Position numbers and translations under genes: made by a program. Below the pieces are notes generated by a model. It was not told the origin of the DNA and searched no databases. It saw only the letters and a program-made list of their open reading frames with translations. A stretch of DNA of 64,000 bases from Coprococcus sp. OM04-5BH (GTDB lineage Bacteria; Bacillota; Clostridia; Lachnospirales; Lachnospiraceae): positions 496,001 to 560,000 of the forward strand of contig NZ_QULM01000001.1 in assembly GCF_003482105.1 (NCBI RefSeq). Reading direction: 5' to 3'. Shown here one piece after another: positions 17,862 through 26,250 of the stretch. The first letter of the stretch is position 1, and the number at the start of each line of letters is the position of its first letter.

Positions 17862-20288
17862 ATGGCCAGATATACAAAATATGATACGAAATGGACAGTG
17901 TATGGCAAGAGAGCAGACTTCTTCGCCAATGCAAAGAGATTTAATATAGATCCGGTTACGGCAAGAGTCATCAGAAACAGGGACATAATAGGCGATGAGG
18001 CTATAGAAATGTATCTGAATGAAGATATGAGCATGGCACATGAACCATCCCTTATGAAGGATATGACAAAGGGCTGCCGGATCATGCTGGATAAGATGAG
18101 AAAAGGAAAGAAGATCAGGATCATATCGGACTATGATGTGGACGGAGTGACTTCAAATTATATCCTCTACAAGGGTCTTCTTAAGGTATATAAGAAGGTA
18201 AGCCGGGAAATCCAGGAAGACCGGAGAAATCAGGAAAATTCAAAAAGCTGTGAAGACCGGAGAAATCAGGAAAATTCAGAAAGCTGTGAAGACTGGAGAA
18301 ATCAGGAAAATTCAGAAAGCTGTGAAGACCGGAGAAATCAGGAAAATTCAGAAAGCTGTGAAGACCGGAGAAGTCAGGAAAATTCAGAAGACCTTGAAAG
18401 CCACCAAGATCATGAAAACCGGAAGAACAGGATAGTCCCTTACATAGACTATGATATCCCTCACAGGATTACGGATGGATATGGAATAAATGTGAGAATG
18501 GTGGACAAGGCATACGCAGAGGGTATAGATACCATAATAACCTGCGATAATGGCATTGCGGCATTTCCGGCAGTGGAACGTGCCAAGGAGCTGGGCATGA
18601 CAATTATTGTCACAGACCATCATGATGTTCCATATGATATTGTGCCGGACACGGATGTTGAGCCGGGTAATACAGCAAATTCGGGTGATACAGCAAATTC
18701 GGGTAATACAGCAAATTCGGATGATACAACAAAATCATATAACACAACAAATTCAGGTGGCACAACAAGAAAATACAAAATAGTTCCTGCGGACGCGGTC
18801 ATTGACCACAAACAGCCGGACTGCCAGTACCCATGTAAGGAATTGTGTGGGGCGGGAGTGGCATTTAAGTTTATTCAGCTGCTGTTCAGAATGTCCGGTA
18901 TTCCCGAAAAAGAAGTCATGGAATATATAGAGTACCTTGGTATAGCCACGGTGTGTGATGTTATGAATTTAGTGGACGAGAACAGGGTGTTTGTGAAGCT
19001 TGCTCTTAAGCGGCTGAGACACAGCAGCAATAAGGGACTGGCGGCTCTTATAAGGAACAGCGGTATTGCAGACAGGATAAGCTCATTTCATCTGGGCTTT
19101 ATCATAGGTCCGTGTATCAATGCGGCGGGAAGACTGGATGACGCCAGAACAAGCCTTGAATTTCTTTTGGAGGAGGATTCATTTGTAGCTGAGACCAGAG
19201 CGGTGGAGCTTATAAACATAAATAACGAGCGTAAGGATATGACCGTAAAGGGAACGGAGATCGCCATGAAGCTTATTGACCAGGGTGATACCTCCATATA
19301 TGCAGGAACCTGCTTTGATGTATGGACACAAAATGCCGACACACAGAATATATTCCCAGAGACAGAGGGCAATAGAAACAATATAGAAGCTCTGTCCAAT
19401 GGGGCAGATGATAATAGAAACAACATAGAAGCTCCGTCCAATGGGGCAGATGATAATAGAAACAACATAGAAGTTTTGTCCAATGGGGCAGATGATAATA
19501 GAAACAACATAGAAGCTCTGTCCCCGGAGACAGAGGGTAATAGATATAATATAGAGGTGCCGTCCCTTGAGGATGATGTATTCGTCATATACATACCGGG
19601 TCTCCATGAAAGTCTTGTGGGTATTGTGGCGGGACGTATAAAGGAGAAATATTACAGACCGGTGCTGCTCTTTACTGACAGTGAGGAACCGGGTATCATG
19701 AAGGGCTCCGGGCGTTCCATAGAAGGCTACAATATGTACGACGAGATAAATAAGGAGTCAGACCTGTTCGTCAAGTTCGGAGGCCATGAGATGGCAGCGG
19801 GATTTTCTATAAAGGCAGAGAATTTCAACAGCCTAAAGAGAAATCTCAACCGAAACAGCACCATGGGAGAGGAGGTGCTCACTCCGAAGCTTAGGATAGA
19901 CGTGCCTATGCCGTTTTCATATATTACCCAGAAGCTGGTAAATGAGCTGTCGGTGCTTGAGCCATTTGGAAAGGGAAATGAGAAACCGGTATTCGCCCAG
20001 AGCGGGGTAAGGGTGAAAAAGGCGGTGATAATGGGAAGAAATAAGAATGTGCTTAGGTTTTCACTGGCAATGGACAACGGAGGTACCATAGAAGCCGTAG
20101 ATTTTACCCCGGATGTTATCATTTCTAACATAAAAGAGTGGTTTGGACAGAGTGAATGTGATAAAATGTTTAAGGGATTGTCCAATAATGTGGTATTGGA
20201 TATTGCGTATTACCCAAATATAAATGAATTTGCAGGAAGAGCCAGTATCCAGATAATGCCTCTTGCCTACAGAAAGCATACTTCATAG
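17862..20288 (+). CDS. recJ: RecJ-type single-stranded-DNA exonuclease with three repeat insertions
   Basis: An 808-residue DHH/DHHA1 nuclease; typical RecJ proteins of this group are near 560-600. ATG 17862 follows AGGAGG. Catalytic motifs are intact: SDYDVDGVTS, TCDNGIAA, TDHHDVPYD, VIDHKQPDC, GAGVAFK and GPCINAAGRLDDA. DHHA1-type motifs follow (GIVAGRIKEKYYRP, GSGRSIEGYN, FGGHEMAAGFS), with an OB-fold-like C terminus. The extra length comes from three hydrophilic minisatellite-encoded insertions at residues about 119-185, 266-305 and 500-570, each in a predicted loop between conserved motifs. RecJ degrades 5' ends of single-stranded DNA in repair and recombination. All catalytic residues I can check are present, so it is probably active. 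Confidence 0.9.
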   Translation: MARYTKYDTKWTVYGKRADFFANAKRFNIDPVTARVIRNRDIIGDEAIEMYLNEDMSMAHEPSLMKDMTKGCRIMLDKMRKGKKIRIISDYDVDGVTSNYILYKGLLKVYKKVSREIQEDRRNQENSKSCEDRRNQENSESCEDWRNQENSESCEDRRNQENSESCEDRRSQENSEDLESHQDHENRKNRIVPYIDYDIPHRITDGYGINVRMVDKAYAEGIDTIITCDNGIAAFPAVERAKELGMTIIVTDHHDVPYDIVPDTDVEPGNTANSGDTANSGNTANSDDTTKSYNTTNSGGTTRKYKIVPADAVIDHKQPDCQYPCKELCGAGVAFKFIQLLFRMSGIPEKEVMEYIEYLGIATVCDVMNLVDENRVFVKLALKRLRHSSNKGLAALIRNSGIADRISSFHLGFIIGPCINAAGRLDDARTSLEFLLEEDSFVAETRAVELININNERKDMTVKGTEIAMKLIDQGDTSIYAGTCFDVWTQNADTQNIFPETEGNRNNIEALSNGADDNRNNIEAPSNGADDNRNNIEVLSNGADDNRNNIEALSPETEGNRYNIEVPSLEDDVFVIYIPGLHESLVGIVAGRIKEKYYRPVLLFTDSEEPGIMKGSGRSIEGYNMYDEINKESDLFVKFGGHEMAAGFSIKAENFNSLKRNLNRNSTMGEEVLTPKLRIDVPMPFSYITQKLVNELSVLEPFGKGNEKPVFAQSGVRVKKAVIMGRNKNVLRFSLAMDNGGTIEAVDFTPDVIISNIKEWFGQSECDKMFKGLSNNVVLDIAYYPNINEFAGRASIQIMPLAYRKHTS
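18216..18395 (+). repeat. recJ insertion 1: five 36-bp units
   Basis: Five in-frame 36-bp units encode EDRRNQENSESC variants. They sit between the first catalytic motif and the YDIPHRITDGYG segment, where RecJ normally has only a short loop. Confidence 0.95.
18666..18773 (+). repeat. recJ insertion 2: six 18-bp units
   Basis: Six in-frame 18-bp units encode GNTANS, GDTANS and diverged DDTTKS/YNTTNS/GGTTRK forms. They lie between the DHH motif and VIDHKQPDC. The first three are nearly identical. Confidence 0.93.
19371..19565 (+). repeat. recJ insertion 3: 42-bp units
   Basis: Four full in-frame 42-bp units and a partial fifth encode NRNNIEALSNGADD variants. They lie between the helical DHH part and the DHHA1-type part. 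Single-base differences such as GCT/GCT/GTT at one position show the copies are recent. Confidence 0.95.
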
Positions 20289-20314
20289 AAAAATTGAGAG
20301 CGAGGTATATATCA

Positions 20315-20839
20315 ATGAGTGATGTAGAAAAGTATATTAAGAGTATTCCTGATTTTCCACAGCCCGGAATTATTTTCAGAGATGTGACCAGCGTTATTGA
20401 AGATCCTAAGGGACTTCAGATTGCTATTGATGATATGTCAGCAATGCTTGATGGTGTTGATTATGACGTTATCGCAGGAGCAGAGTCAAGAGGATTTATA
20501 TTTGGTGCACCTATCGCATACAAGAACGGCAAGGGATTTGTCCTTGTAAGAAAGAAGGGTAAGCTGCCCAGAGAGACAGTTGAGATGAGTTATGATCTTG
20601 AGTATGGCAGTGCTACCATAGAAATGCATAAGGATTCCATTAAGCCGGGACAGAAGGTAGTTCTGGTGGATGACCTTATTGCAACAGGAGGGACTATCGA
20701 GGCAGCAGCCAAGCTGGTTGAGAAGCTTGGGGGCGTGGTTGTTAAGATGATCTTCCTTATTGAGCTTACAGACCTTAAGGGTCGTGAGAGACTTTCAAAA
20801 TATGACATTGACTCACTGGTTAAATTTGACGGTGAGTAA
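20315..20839 (+). CDS. apt: Adenine phosphoribosyltransferase
   Basis: A 174-residue type I phosphoribosyltransferase that converts adenine and PRPP to AMP in purine salvage. ATG 20315 is chosen over an upstream in-frame TTG because it gives the family start (MSDVEKYIKSIPDFPQPGI) with GCGAGG upstream. Motifs: IIFRDVTSV, AGAESRGFIFG, the RKKGKLPRET flexible loop, and the PRPP-binding VVLVDDLIATGGT. It sits between recJ and relA, which is usual in Firmicutes. Confidence 0.96.
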   Translation: MSDVEKYIKSIPDFPQPGIIFRDVTSVIEDPKGLQIAIDDMSAMLDGVDYDVIAGAESRGFIFGAPIAYKNGKGFVLVRKKGKLPRETVEMSYDLEYGSATIEMHKDSIKPGQKVVLVDDLIATGGTIEAAAKLVEKLGGVVVKMIFLIELTDLKGRERLSKYDIDSLVKFDGE

Positions 20840-20946
20840 GCTCCGGACATATCTGGCAATGAATGACAGAGCAGTCTGTTGACCGGATCTGAAGATGATC
20901 AGATAATAAGACATTTACTGACGAAATAGCGAAAAGTGGTGATTGT

Positions 20947-23238
20947 ATGGATAACATAGCAGAAATACTTGGAGAAAAGAATAGTGATTCAAAGCAGAAA
21001 AAGAGGGATATAGAGCTTTCGACACCGGCGGATTTCACCCCACCGGAGGAGTTATATAAGGATCTTATTGACAAGATCCGCACCTATCATCCTTCTACGG
21101 ATATCTCTATGATCGAGAAGGCCTATAAGGTTGCCAGTAAGGCCCATGAGGGTCAGCTAAGGAAGTCCGGAGAGCCTTACATCATGCACCCGCTGTGTGT
21201 GGCTATAATCCTTGCTGAGCTGGAGCTTGATAAGGAGACAATTGTTGCAGGTATACTTCATGATGTGGTGGAGGATACTGTCATGACCTCTGAGGAGATT
21301 GCAAAGGAATTCTCGGAAGAGGTTGCTTTTCTTGTGGAAGGTGTAACAAAGCTGACACGGTTGAAGATGACAACAGATAAGATAGAGGTACAGGCTGAAA
21401 ATCTTCGTAAGATGTTCCTGTCCATGGCAAAGGATATAAGAGTAATCCTTATAAAGCTTGCAGACAGACTTCACAATCTTCGTACATTGCAGTACCAGAC
21501 CCCTGCCAAGCAGATCGAGAAGGCAAGGGAGACTATGGATATATATGCACCTATCGCCCACAGATTAGGTATCAGTAAGATCAAGGTTGAGCTGGATGAC
21601 CTTTCCATGAGTTACCTTATGCCTGAGGTATATGCAGACCTTAAGAAGCAGATCGATGACAGACTTGTGGAGAGAGAAGCATATATCAAGAGGATCGTTG
21701 CGGATGTTAAGAAGCATATAGATAACGCAGGGCTTGAGGCTGAGATCGACGGAAGGGTAAAGCACTTCTTCAGCATCTACAAGAAGATGAAGAACCAGAA
21801 TAAGACTCTTGACCAGATCTATGATATATTTGCAGTGCGTATCAAGGTAGAGACAGTGAGAGACTGTTACTCGGCTCTCGGAATAATTCATGAAATGTAC
21901 AAGCCTATACCTGGCAGATTCAAGGATTATATTGCCATGCCTAAGCCGAATATGTACCAGTCTCTCCATACAACCCTTATCGGACCTGAGGGTCAGCCAT
22001 TTGAGATCCAGATCCGTACCTATGAAATGCACAGAACTGCCGAATATGGTATTGCTGCCCATTGGAAATACAAGGAGAACATCTCCGGTACAGTAATGCA
22101 GAAAGAAGAGGAGAAGCTGTCATGGCTCCGCCAGATCCTTGAGTGGCAGAGAGATACAGATGATAATAAGGAGTTCATGAACTTCGTTAAGACAGACCTT
22201 GACCTGTTCGCTGAGCATGTGTATTGTTTCACCCCTGCCGGCGATGTTAAGAACCTGCCTAGCGGTTCCACTCCTATTGATTTCGCTTACGCCATCCATA
22301 CTGCTGTAGGTAACAAGATGGTGGGAGCGAGGATAAACGGAAGACAGGTGCCTATTGACACCAAGCTTTCAAATGGTGACAGAGTTGAGATCATTACTTC
22401 CCAGAACTCTGCGGGACCATCAAGAGACTGGCTTAACATAGTGAAGTCAACCCAGGCAAAGACCAAGATAAATCAGTGGTTCAAGCACCAGTTCAAGGAT
22501 GAGAATATCAGTCGCGGACGTGAGCTTATACTTGGCTACTGCAAGTCCAAGGGCATTGATTTCGCCAAGTACAATAAGCCTGAGTATATAGAGAAGATAT
22601 TAAAGAAGTACAATTTCCAGGACTGGGATTCTGTTATGGCTGCCATAGGTCACGGTGGAATAAAGGAAGGCCAGGTAATAAACAAGCTTATTGAGGAGTA
22701 CAATAAGGATCAGAAGGAAGCCCTTGCAAATGAGGACATAATCGAAGAGTACAGCCAGAAGAAGATGAACCGTACCCATGGCCAGGGTGGTATCGTGGTC
22801 AAGGGCGTGGATGATGTGGCAGTGCGTTTCTCCAAGTGCTGTTCTCCTGTTCCGGGAGACGAGATCGTGGGATTCATCACCAGAGGCCGAGGAATTTCCA
22901 TTCACAGGACTGATTGTATAAATGTGCTGTGTATGAGCGAGGCGGACAGAGCCAGGATAATAGATGCAGAATGGCAGGAAAATGCCGTTGAGGCCAACAC
23001 ATATATGACTGAGATAAACATATATGCCGATGACAGGAACGGAATACTCTTTGATATTACCAAGATCTTAAGCGAGGCAAATATTAACGTGAACAGCGTA
23101 AACAGCCGGACCAGTAAGCAGGGTAAGGCGACTATCACTATTTCTTTTGAGATCAAGTCAAAGGAGCAGCTTAACTCCATAATCTCAAAGATTAGAAATG
23201 TGGACAGTATTATAGATATCGAAAGGACAGCAGGTTAA
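20947..23238 (+). CDS. relA: Bifunctional (p)ppGpp synthetase/hydrolase (Rel/RSH)
   Basis: A 763-residue long RSH protein controlling the stringent response. The N-terminal hydrolase HD domain has HEGQLRKSGEPYIMHP and GILHDVVEDT, followed by KLADRLHNLRT. The synthetase domain includes KDYIAMPKPNMYQSLHTTLIG and FEIQIRTYEMH. The TGS domain begins VYCFTPAGDVKNLPSGSTP, a Cys-containing helical/zinc-finger region holds KCCSPVPGDEIVGF, and an ACT domain closes the protein (residues about 690-760). Both catalytic sites look intact. It follows apt by 107 bp and precedes the MBL hydrolase by 5 bp. Confidence 0.97.
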   Translation: MDNIAEILGEKNSDSKQKKRDIELSTPADFTPPEELYKDLIDKIRTYHPSTDISMIEKAYKVASKAHEGQLRKSGEPYIMHPLCVAIILAELELDKETIVAGILHDVVEDTVMTSEEIAKEFSEEVAFLVEGVTKLTRLKMTTDKIEVQAENLRKMFLSMAKDIRVILIKLADRLHNLRTLQYQTPAKQIEKARETMDIYAPIAHRLGISKIKVELDDLSMSYLMPEVYADLKKQIDDRLVEREAYIKRIVADVKKHIDNAGLEAEIDGRVKHFFSIYKKMKNQNKTLDQIYDIFAVRIKVETVRDCYSALGIIHEMYKPIPGRFKDYIAMPKPNMYQSLHTTLIGPEGQPFEIQIRTYEMHRTAEYGIAAHWKYKENISGTVMQKEEEKLSWLRQILEWQRDTDDNKEFMNFVKTDLDLFAEHVYCFTPAGDVKNLPSGSTPIDFAYAIHTAVGNKMVGARINGRQVPIDTKLSNGDRVEIITSQNSAGPSRDWLNIVKSTQAKTKINQWFKHQFKDENISRGRELILGYCKSKGIDFAKYNKPEYIEKILKKYNFQDWDSVMAAIGHGGIKEGQVINKLIEEYNKDQKEALANEDIIEEYSQKKMNRTHGQGGIVVKGVDDVAVRFSKCCSPVPGDEIVGFITRGRGISIHRTDCINVLCMSEADRARIIDAEWQENAVEANTYMTEINIYADDRNGILFDITKILSEANINVNSVNSRTSKQGKATITISFEIKSKEQLNSIISKIRNVDSIIDIERTAG

Positions 23239-23243
23239 TATAA

Positions 23244-23873
23244 ATGGTAAAATTAATAGTAGTAACCAGTGAACTGGGTGGCTTTCAGACAAATTGCTAT
23301 ATGGTGGTAAATCCTGAGACCAGGGAGGCAGTAGTCATAGATCCTGCCTACGATCCCCAGTATATATTAGATACCCTTAAGCAGGAGAACTTTAACTGCG
23401 TGGCAATATTCCTTACCCATGGACACATGGATCATATAGGTGCCCTTGAGGATGTGAGAAAGGCAACCGGTGTGAAGTGTTATGCCTCTGAAGAAGAGAA
23501 GCCTGTACTTAACAGTGTAAAGGGCAATCTCTCCGCCATGTTCGGAAAACCTATTACAGTGGATGCAGACATATACCTTAAGGATGGAGACGAGGTTAAG
23601 ATACTTGGCACTACAGTAAAATGTTTGAGCGTTCCGGGACATACAGCCGGAGGCATGTGCTATTATTTCCCTGAAAGCAATATAGTATTTACAGGAGATA
23701 CTTTATTTAAAGGCAGCGTTGGAAGGTCAGATTTCCCTACAGGTAATGCCCAGGCACTTATTGATAACGTGTCAGAGAAGATCCTTGTGCTTCCTGAGGA
23801 CACAGTGGTTTATCCGGGACACGGAGAGTCAACTAAGATCGGAAGAGAGAAGAAGTATAATCCATTCTTTTAG
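23244..23873 (+). CDS. Metallo-beta-lactamase-fold hydrolase (glyoxalase II-like)
   Basis: A 209-residue MBL-fold hydrolase with metal-binding THGHMDH at residues 58-64, the later His in VPGHTAGG, Asp in FTGDTLF and His in YPGHGEST. Size and architecture fit the short glyoxalase II-like thioesterases regularly encoded between relA and hemZ in Clostridia. The physiological substrate is not known. It starts 5 bp after relA and is very likely translationally coupled to it. Confidence 0.92.
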   Translation: MVKLIVVTSELGGFQTNCYMVVNPETREAVVIDPAYDPQYILDTLKQENFNCVAIFLTHGHMDHIGALEDVRKATGVKCYASEEEKPVLNSVKGNLSAMFGKPITVDADIYLKDGDEVKILGTTVKCLSVPGHTAGGMCYYFPESNIVFTGDTLFKGSVGRSDFPTGNAQALIDNVSEKILVLPEDTVVYPGHGESTKIGREKKYNPFF

Positions 23874-23953
23874 TACATCATATCGGGCATTGGATATTTG
23901 GTGTTAATGAGAGGTGCAATATAAATAGTTTAAAGATGGATTTTGAATAAATT

Positions 23954-26152
23954 ATGATTTATCTAATACAGAATACAGAAATTTACAACAATGATATAAG
24001 GGTCATGCTGCAGGCATTTTATCCCTCCCACAAGATAATCAATCATGACAGCCTTGCGAGGACGCCCGATCTTTTGGATACGGCGAAGCAGGAGGTGTTC
24101 ATGACGTTTGCCTTTAGATGTGATGAGACGGGCATAGACATGAAGGTCTACGATGGATTTGTGCCGGAGGAAATTCCGGGAGATACGATTGACCGGAGGG
24201 ATATTCCGGAGACTGTATCAGGAGCTGTATCGGAAGCCGGGAACGAACAGAATCAAAATATCAGATCTTCGGCTTTCATGGCATGTGATTATACAGACAG
24301 GGAAGCGGTAAGAAATCCTATGAAGCTTAAGATGTATGGAATGCTCACAGAGCTTGCGGGAAGAGAGCTTCCGTGGGGAACTCTTACAGGCGTCAGACCT
24401 ACCAAGATCGCCATGGCGATGGTGGAGCAGGGCATGACTGACGAAGAGATAGTAGCCCGTTACAGGGATGAATACAGCGCAGACAGCCATAAGGCGCAGA
24501 TGTGTGTTGATATTGCCAGACGTGAGAGGAGACTTATAGATCAGGTAATGTCCCGTGGGGACAGACCATATTGTCTGTATGTAGGAATACCGTTTTGCCC
24601 TACAAGGTGTCTGTATTGTTCATTTACCTCGTATCCTATAGGAGTGTATAAGGATAAGGTGGGTGAATATCTTGATGCCATGGATAAGGAAATGGCGGTT
24701 ACGGCTGAACATTACAGGGACAGAAAGCTGGTATCCATATATGTAGGCGGTGGAACCCCATCCTCCATAAGTGCAGGTGATATGGACAGATTATGTACCA
24801 TGATAGAGAAGCACTTCGATACAGCGTCGGTCATGGAATATACGGTTGAGGCAGGAAGACCTGACAGCACAACGGCAGATAAGCTTAAGGTTCTTAAAAG
24901 CCACGGCGTCACAAGGATAAGCATAAATCCGCAGACCATGAATGATGAAACCCTTAAGACCATAGGAAGGGCACATACTGCAGATCAGACAGTGGAGGCG
25001 TTCCGCCAGGCAAGGATTGAGGGTTTTGACAATATAAACATGGATCTTATAGTGGGACTTCCCGGGGAGGACGCCGGTCTTGTGGAGAACACACTTAAGC
25101 AGGTGGAGGAGCTGGCTCCGGAGAGCCTTACGGTACACACTCTCGCCATAAAGAGGGCTGCAAATCTTAAGGCAAGGATGGACGAATACAAGGACAGTCT
25201 CAAGACAGATGTGGACACACAGCTTAAGCTGGTAAATGAATGTGCCGCAAGAATGGGACTTAATCCATATTACCTGTACAGGCAGAAGAATATGGCAGGA
25301 AACCTTGAAAATGTAGGCTATGCCGCAGAGGGACTTGAGTGTCTGTACAATATCCTCATAATGGAAGAGATAACGGACATAGTTGGAATAGGTGCAGGAA
25401 GCTCCTGTAAGCTCATAAAGAAAAATCCTGAGGGTTCTGAGAAGCCATTCAGAATAGAACGTACAGAGAATGTTAAGAATGTTGATGAGTACATCTCAAG
25501 GATTGATGAAATGATAGACAGAAAACGTGACAGTTACGGAAATAACGAGAATAAGGATTACTACAGGGATGATCTGGAGGACGCCATAAAGCATGGAGTA
25601 TGTGTAAGTATACTGGCCTCAAGACTTGCAAGGGCTGTGGGGCTTGATGATGAGACGGTGAATAAGATCGCCATGGCAGGCATGCTCCACGATATAGGTA
25701 AGATGAAGATTACCCCTTATATAAACGGAAGAAAAGAGGATTCCATGAGGATCGAGGAAATGAGGTATGTGAGACTTCATGCAAGACTTGGAAGCGATAT
25801 CCTTGTGAAGCAGGGATATGATAAGGAGATCACGGATATGGTCCTCTATCATCATGAGAATTATGACGGCTCCGGATATCCTTTCAGGATGAGCGGTGAA
25901 TCCATACCTATAGGCTCAAGGATAATAAGGATATGTGACGTGTTCACGGCTCTTGTCAGCGACAGATCCTACAGAAAGGCATTTGACGCGGAGACAGCTA
26001 TGAGAATGGTCATTGATGAGGTGAGACATTTTGACATGAAGATATTCCTGGTGTTCATGGAGCTTGTGAATACTACGGATGTTGTCCGGGAGATACAGGA
26101 CATAATCCATAGCAAGAACAACTATGACAAGGCATGGAGTGAAATAATGTAA
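23954..26152 (+). CDS. hemZ: HemZ-like coproporphyrinogen dehydrogenase fused to an HD-GYP domain
   Basis: A 732-residue protein; stand-alone HemZ is near 490-500. Residues 1 to about 200 are the HemZ N-terminal domain, containing LPWGTLTGVRPTKIA. The radical SAM core starts with GIPFCPTRCLYCSF (three cluster Cys) and continues with YVGGGTPSS, TVEAGRPDS, RISINPQTM and MDLIVGLPGE. After about residue 510 a second domain begins, with HDIGKMKI, RLHARLGSDIL and HHENYDGSGYP: the full HD-GYP phosphodiesterase signature. HD-GYP domains hydrolyse cyclic dinucleotides. HemZ-type enzymes act in anaerobic haem synthesis, though several Lachnospiraceae homologues may have other radical SAM roles. There is no stop or frame change between the parts. 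Confidence 0.9.
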   Translation: MIYLIQNTEIYNNDIRVMLQAFYPSHKIINHDSLARTPDLLDTAKQEVFMTFAFRCDETGIDMKVYDGFVPEEIPGDTIDRRDIPETVSGAVSEAGNEQNQNIRSSAFMACDYTDREAVRNPMKLKMYGMLTELAGRELPWGTLTGVRPTKIAMAMVEQGMTDEEIVARYRDEYSADSHKAQMCVDIARRERRLIDQVMSRGDRPYCLYVGIPFCPTRCLYCSFTSYPIGVYKDKVGEYLDAMDKEMAVTAEHYRDRKLVSIYVGGGTPSSISAGDMDRLCTMIEKHFDTASVMEYTVEAGRPDSTTADKLKVLKSHGVTRISINPQTMNDETLKTIGRAHTADQTVEAFRQARIEGFDNINMDLIVGLPGEDAGLVENTLKQVEELAPESLTVHTLAIKRAANLKARMDEYKDSLKTDVDTQLKLVNECAARMGLNPYYLYRQKNMAGNLENVGYAAEGLECLYNILIMEEITDIVGIGAGSSCKLIKKNPEGSEKPFRIERTENVKNVDEYISRIDEMIDRKRDSYGNNENKDYYRDDLEDAIKHGVCVSILASRLARAVGLDDETVNKIAMAGMLHDIGKMKITPYINGRKEDSMRIEEMRYVRLHARLGSDILVKQGYDKEITDMVLYHHENYDGSGYPFRMSGESIPIGSRIIRICDVFTALVSDRSYRKAFDAETAMRMVIDEVRHFDMKIFLVFMELVNTTDVVREIQDIIHSKNNYDKAWSEIM

Positions 26153-26250
26153 GCTTTTCTATTGATTATTTTCAGAAAAAGTTATAAAAATATATAGAGA
26201 TAATAAATAGGTTAATATATAAAATATATTGCCAAGGAGGAAATATAAAA

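Noticed and set aside
26153..26250. T-box leader of aspS
   Set aside because: No T-box consensus, specifier stem or terminator can be formed in the short AT-rich gap.
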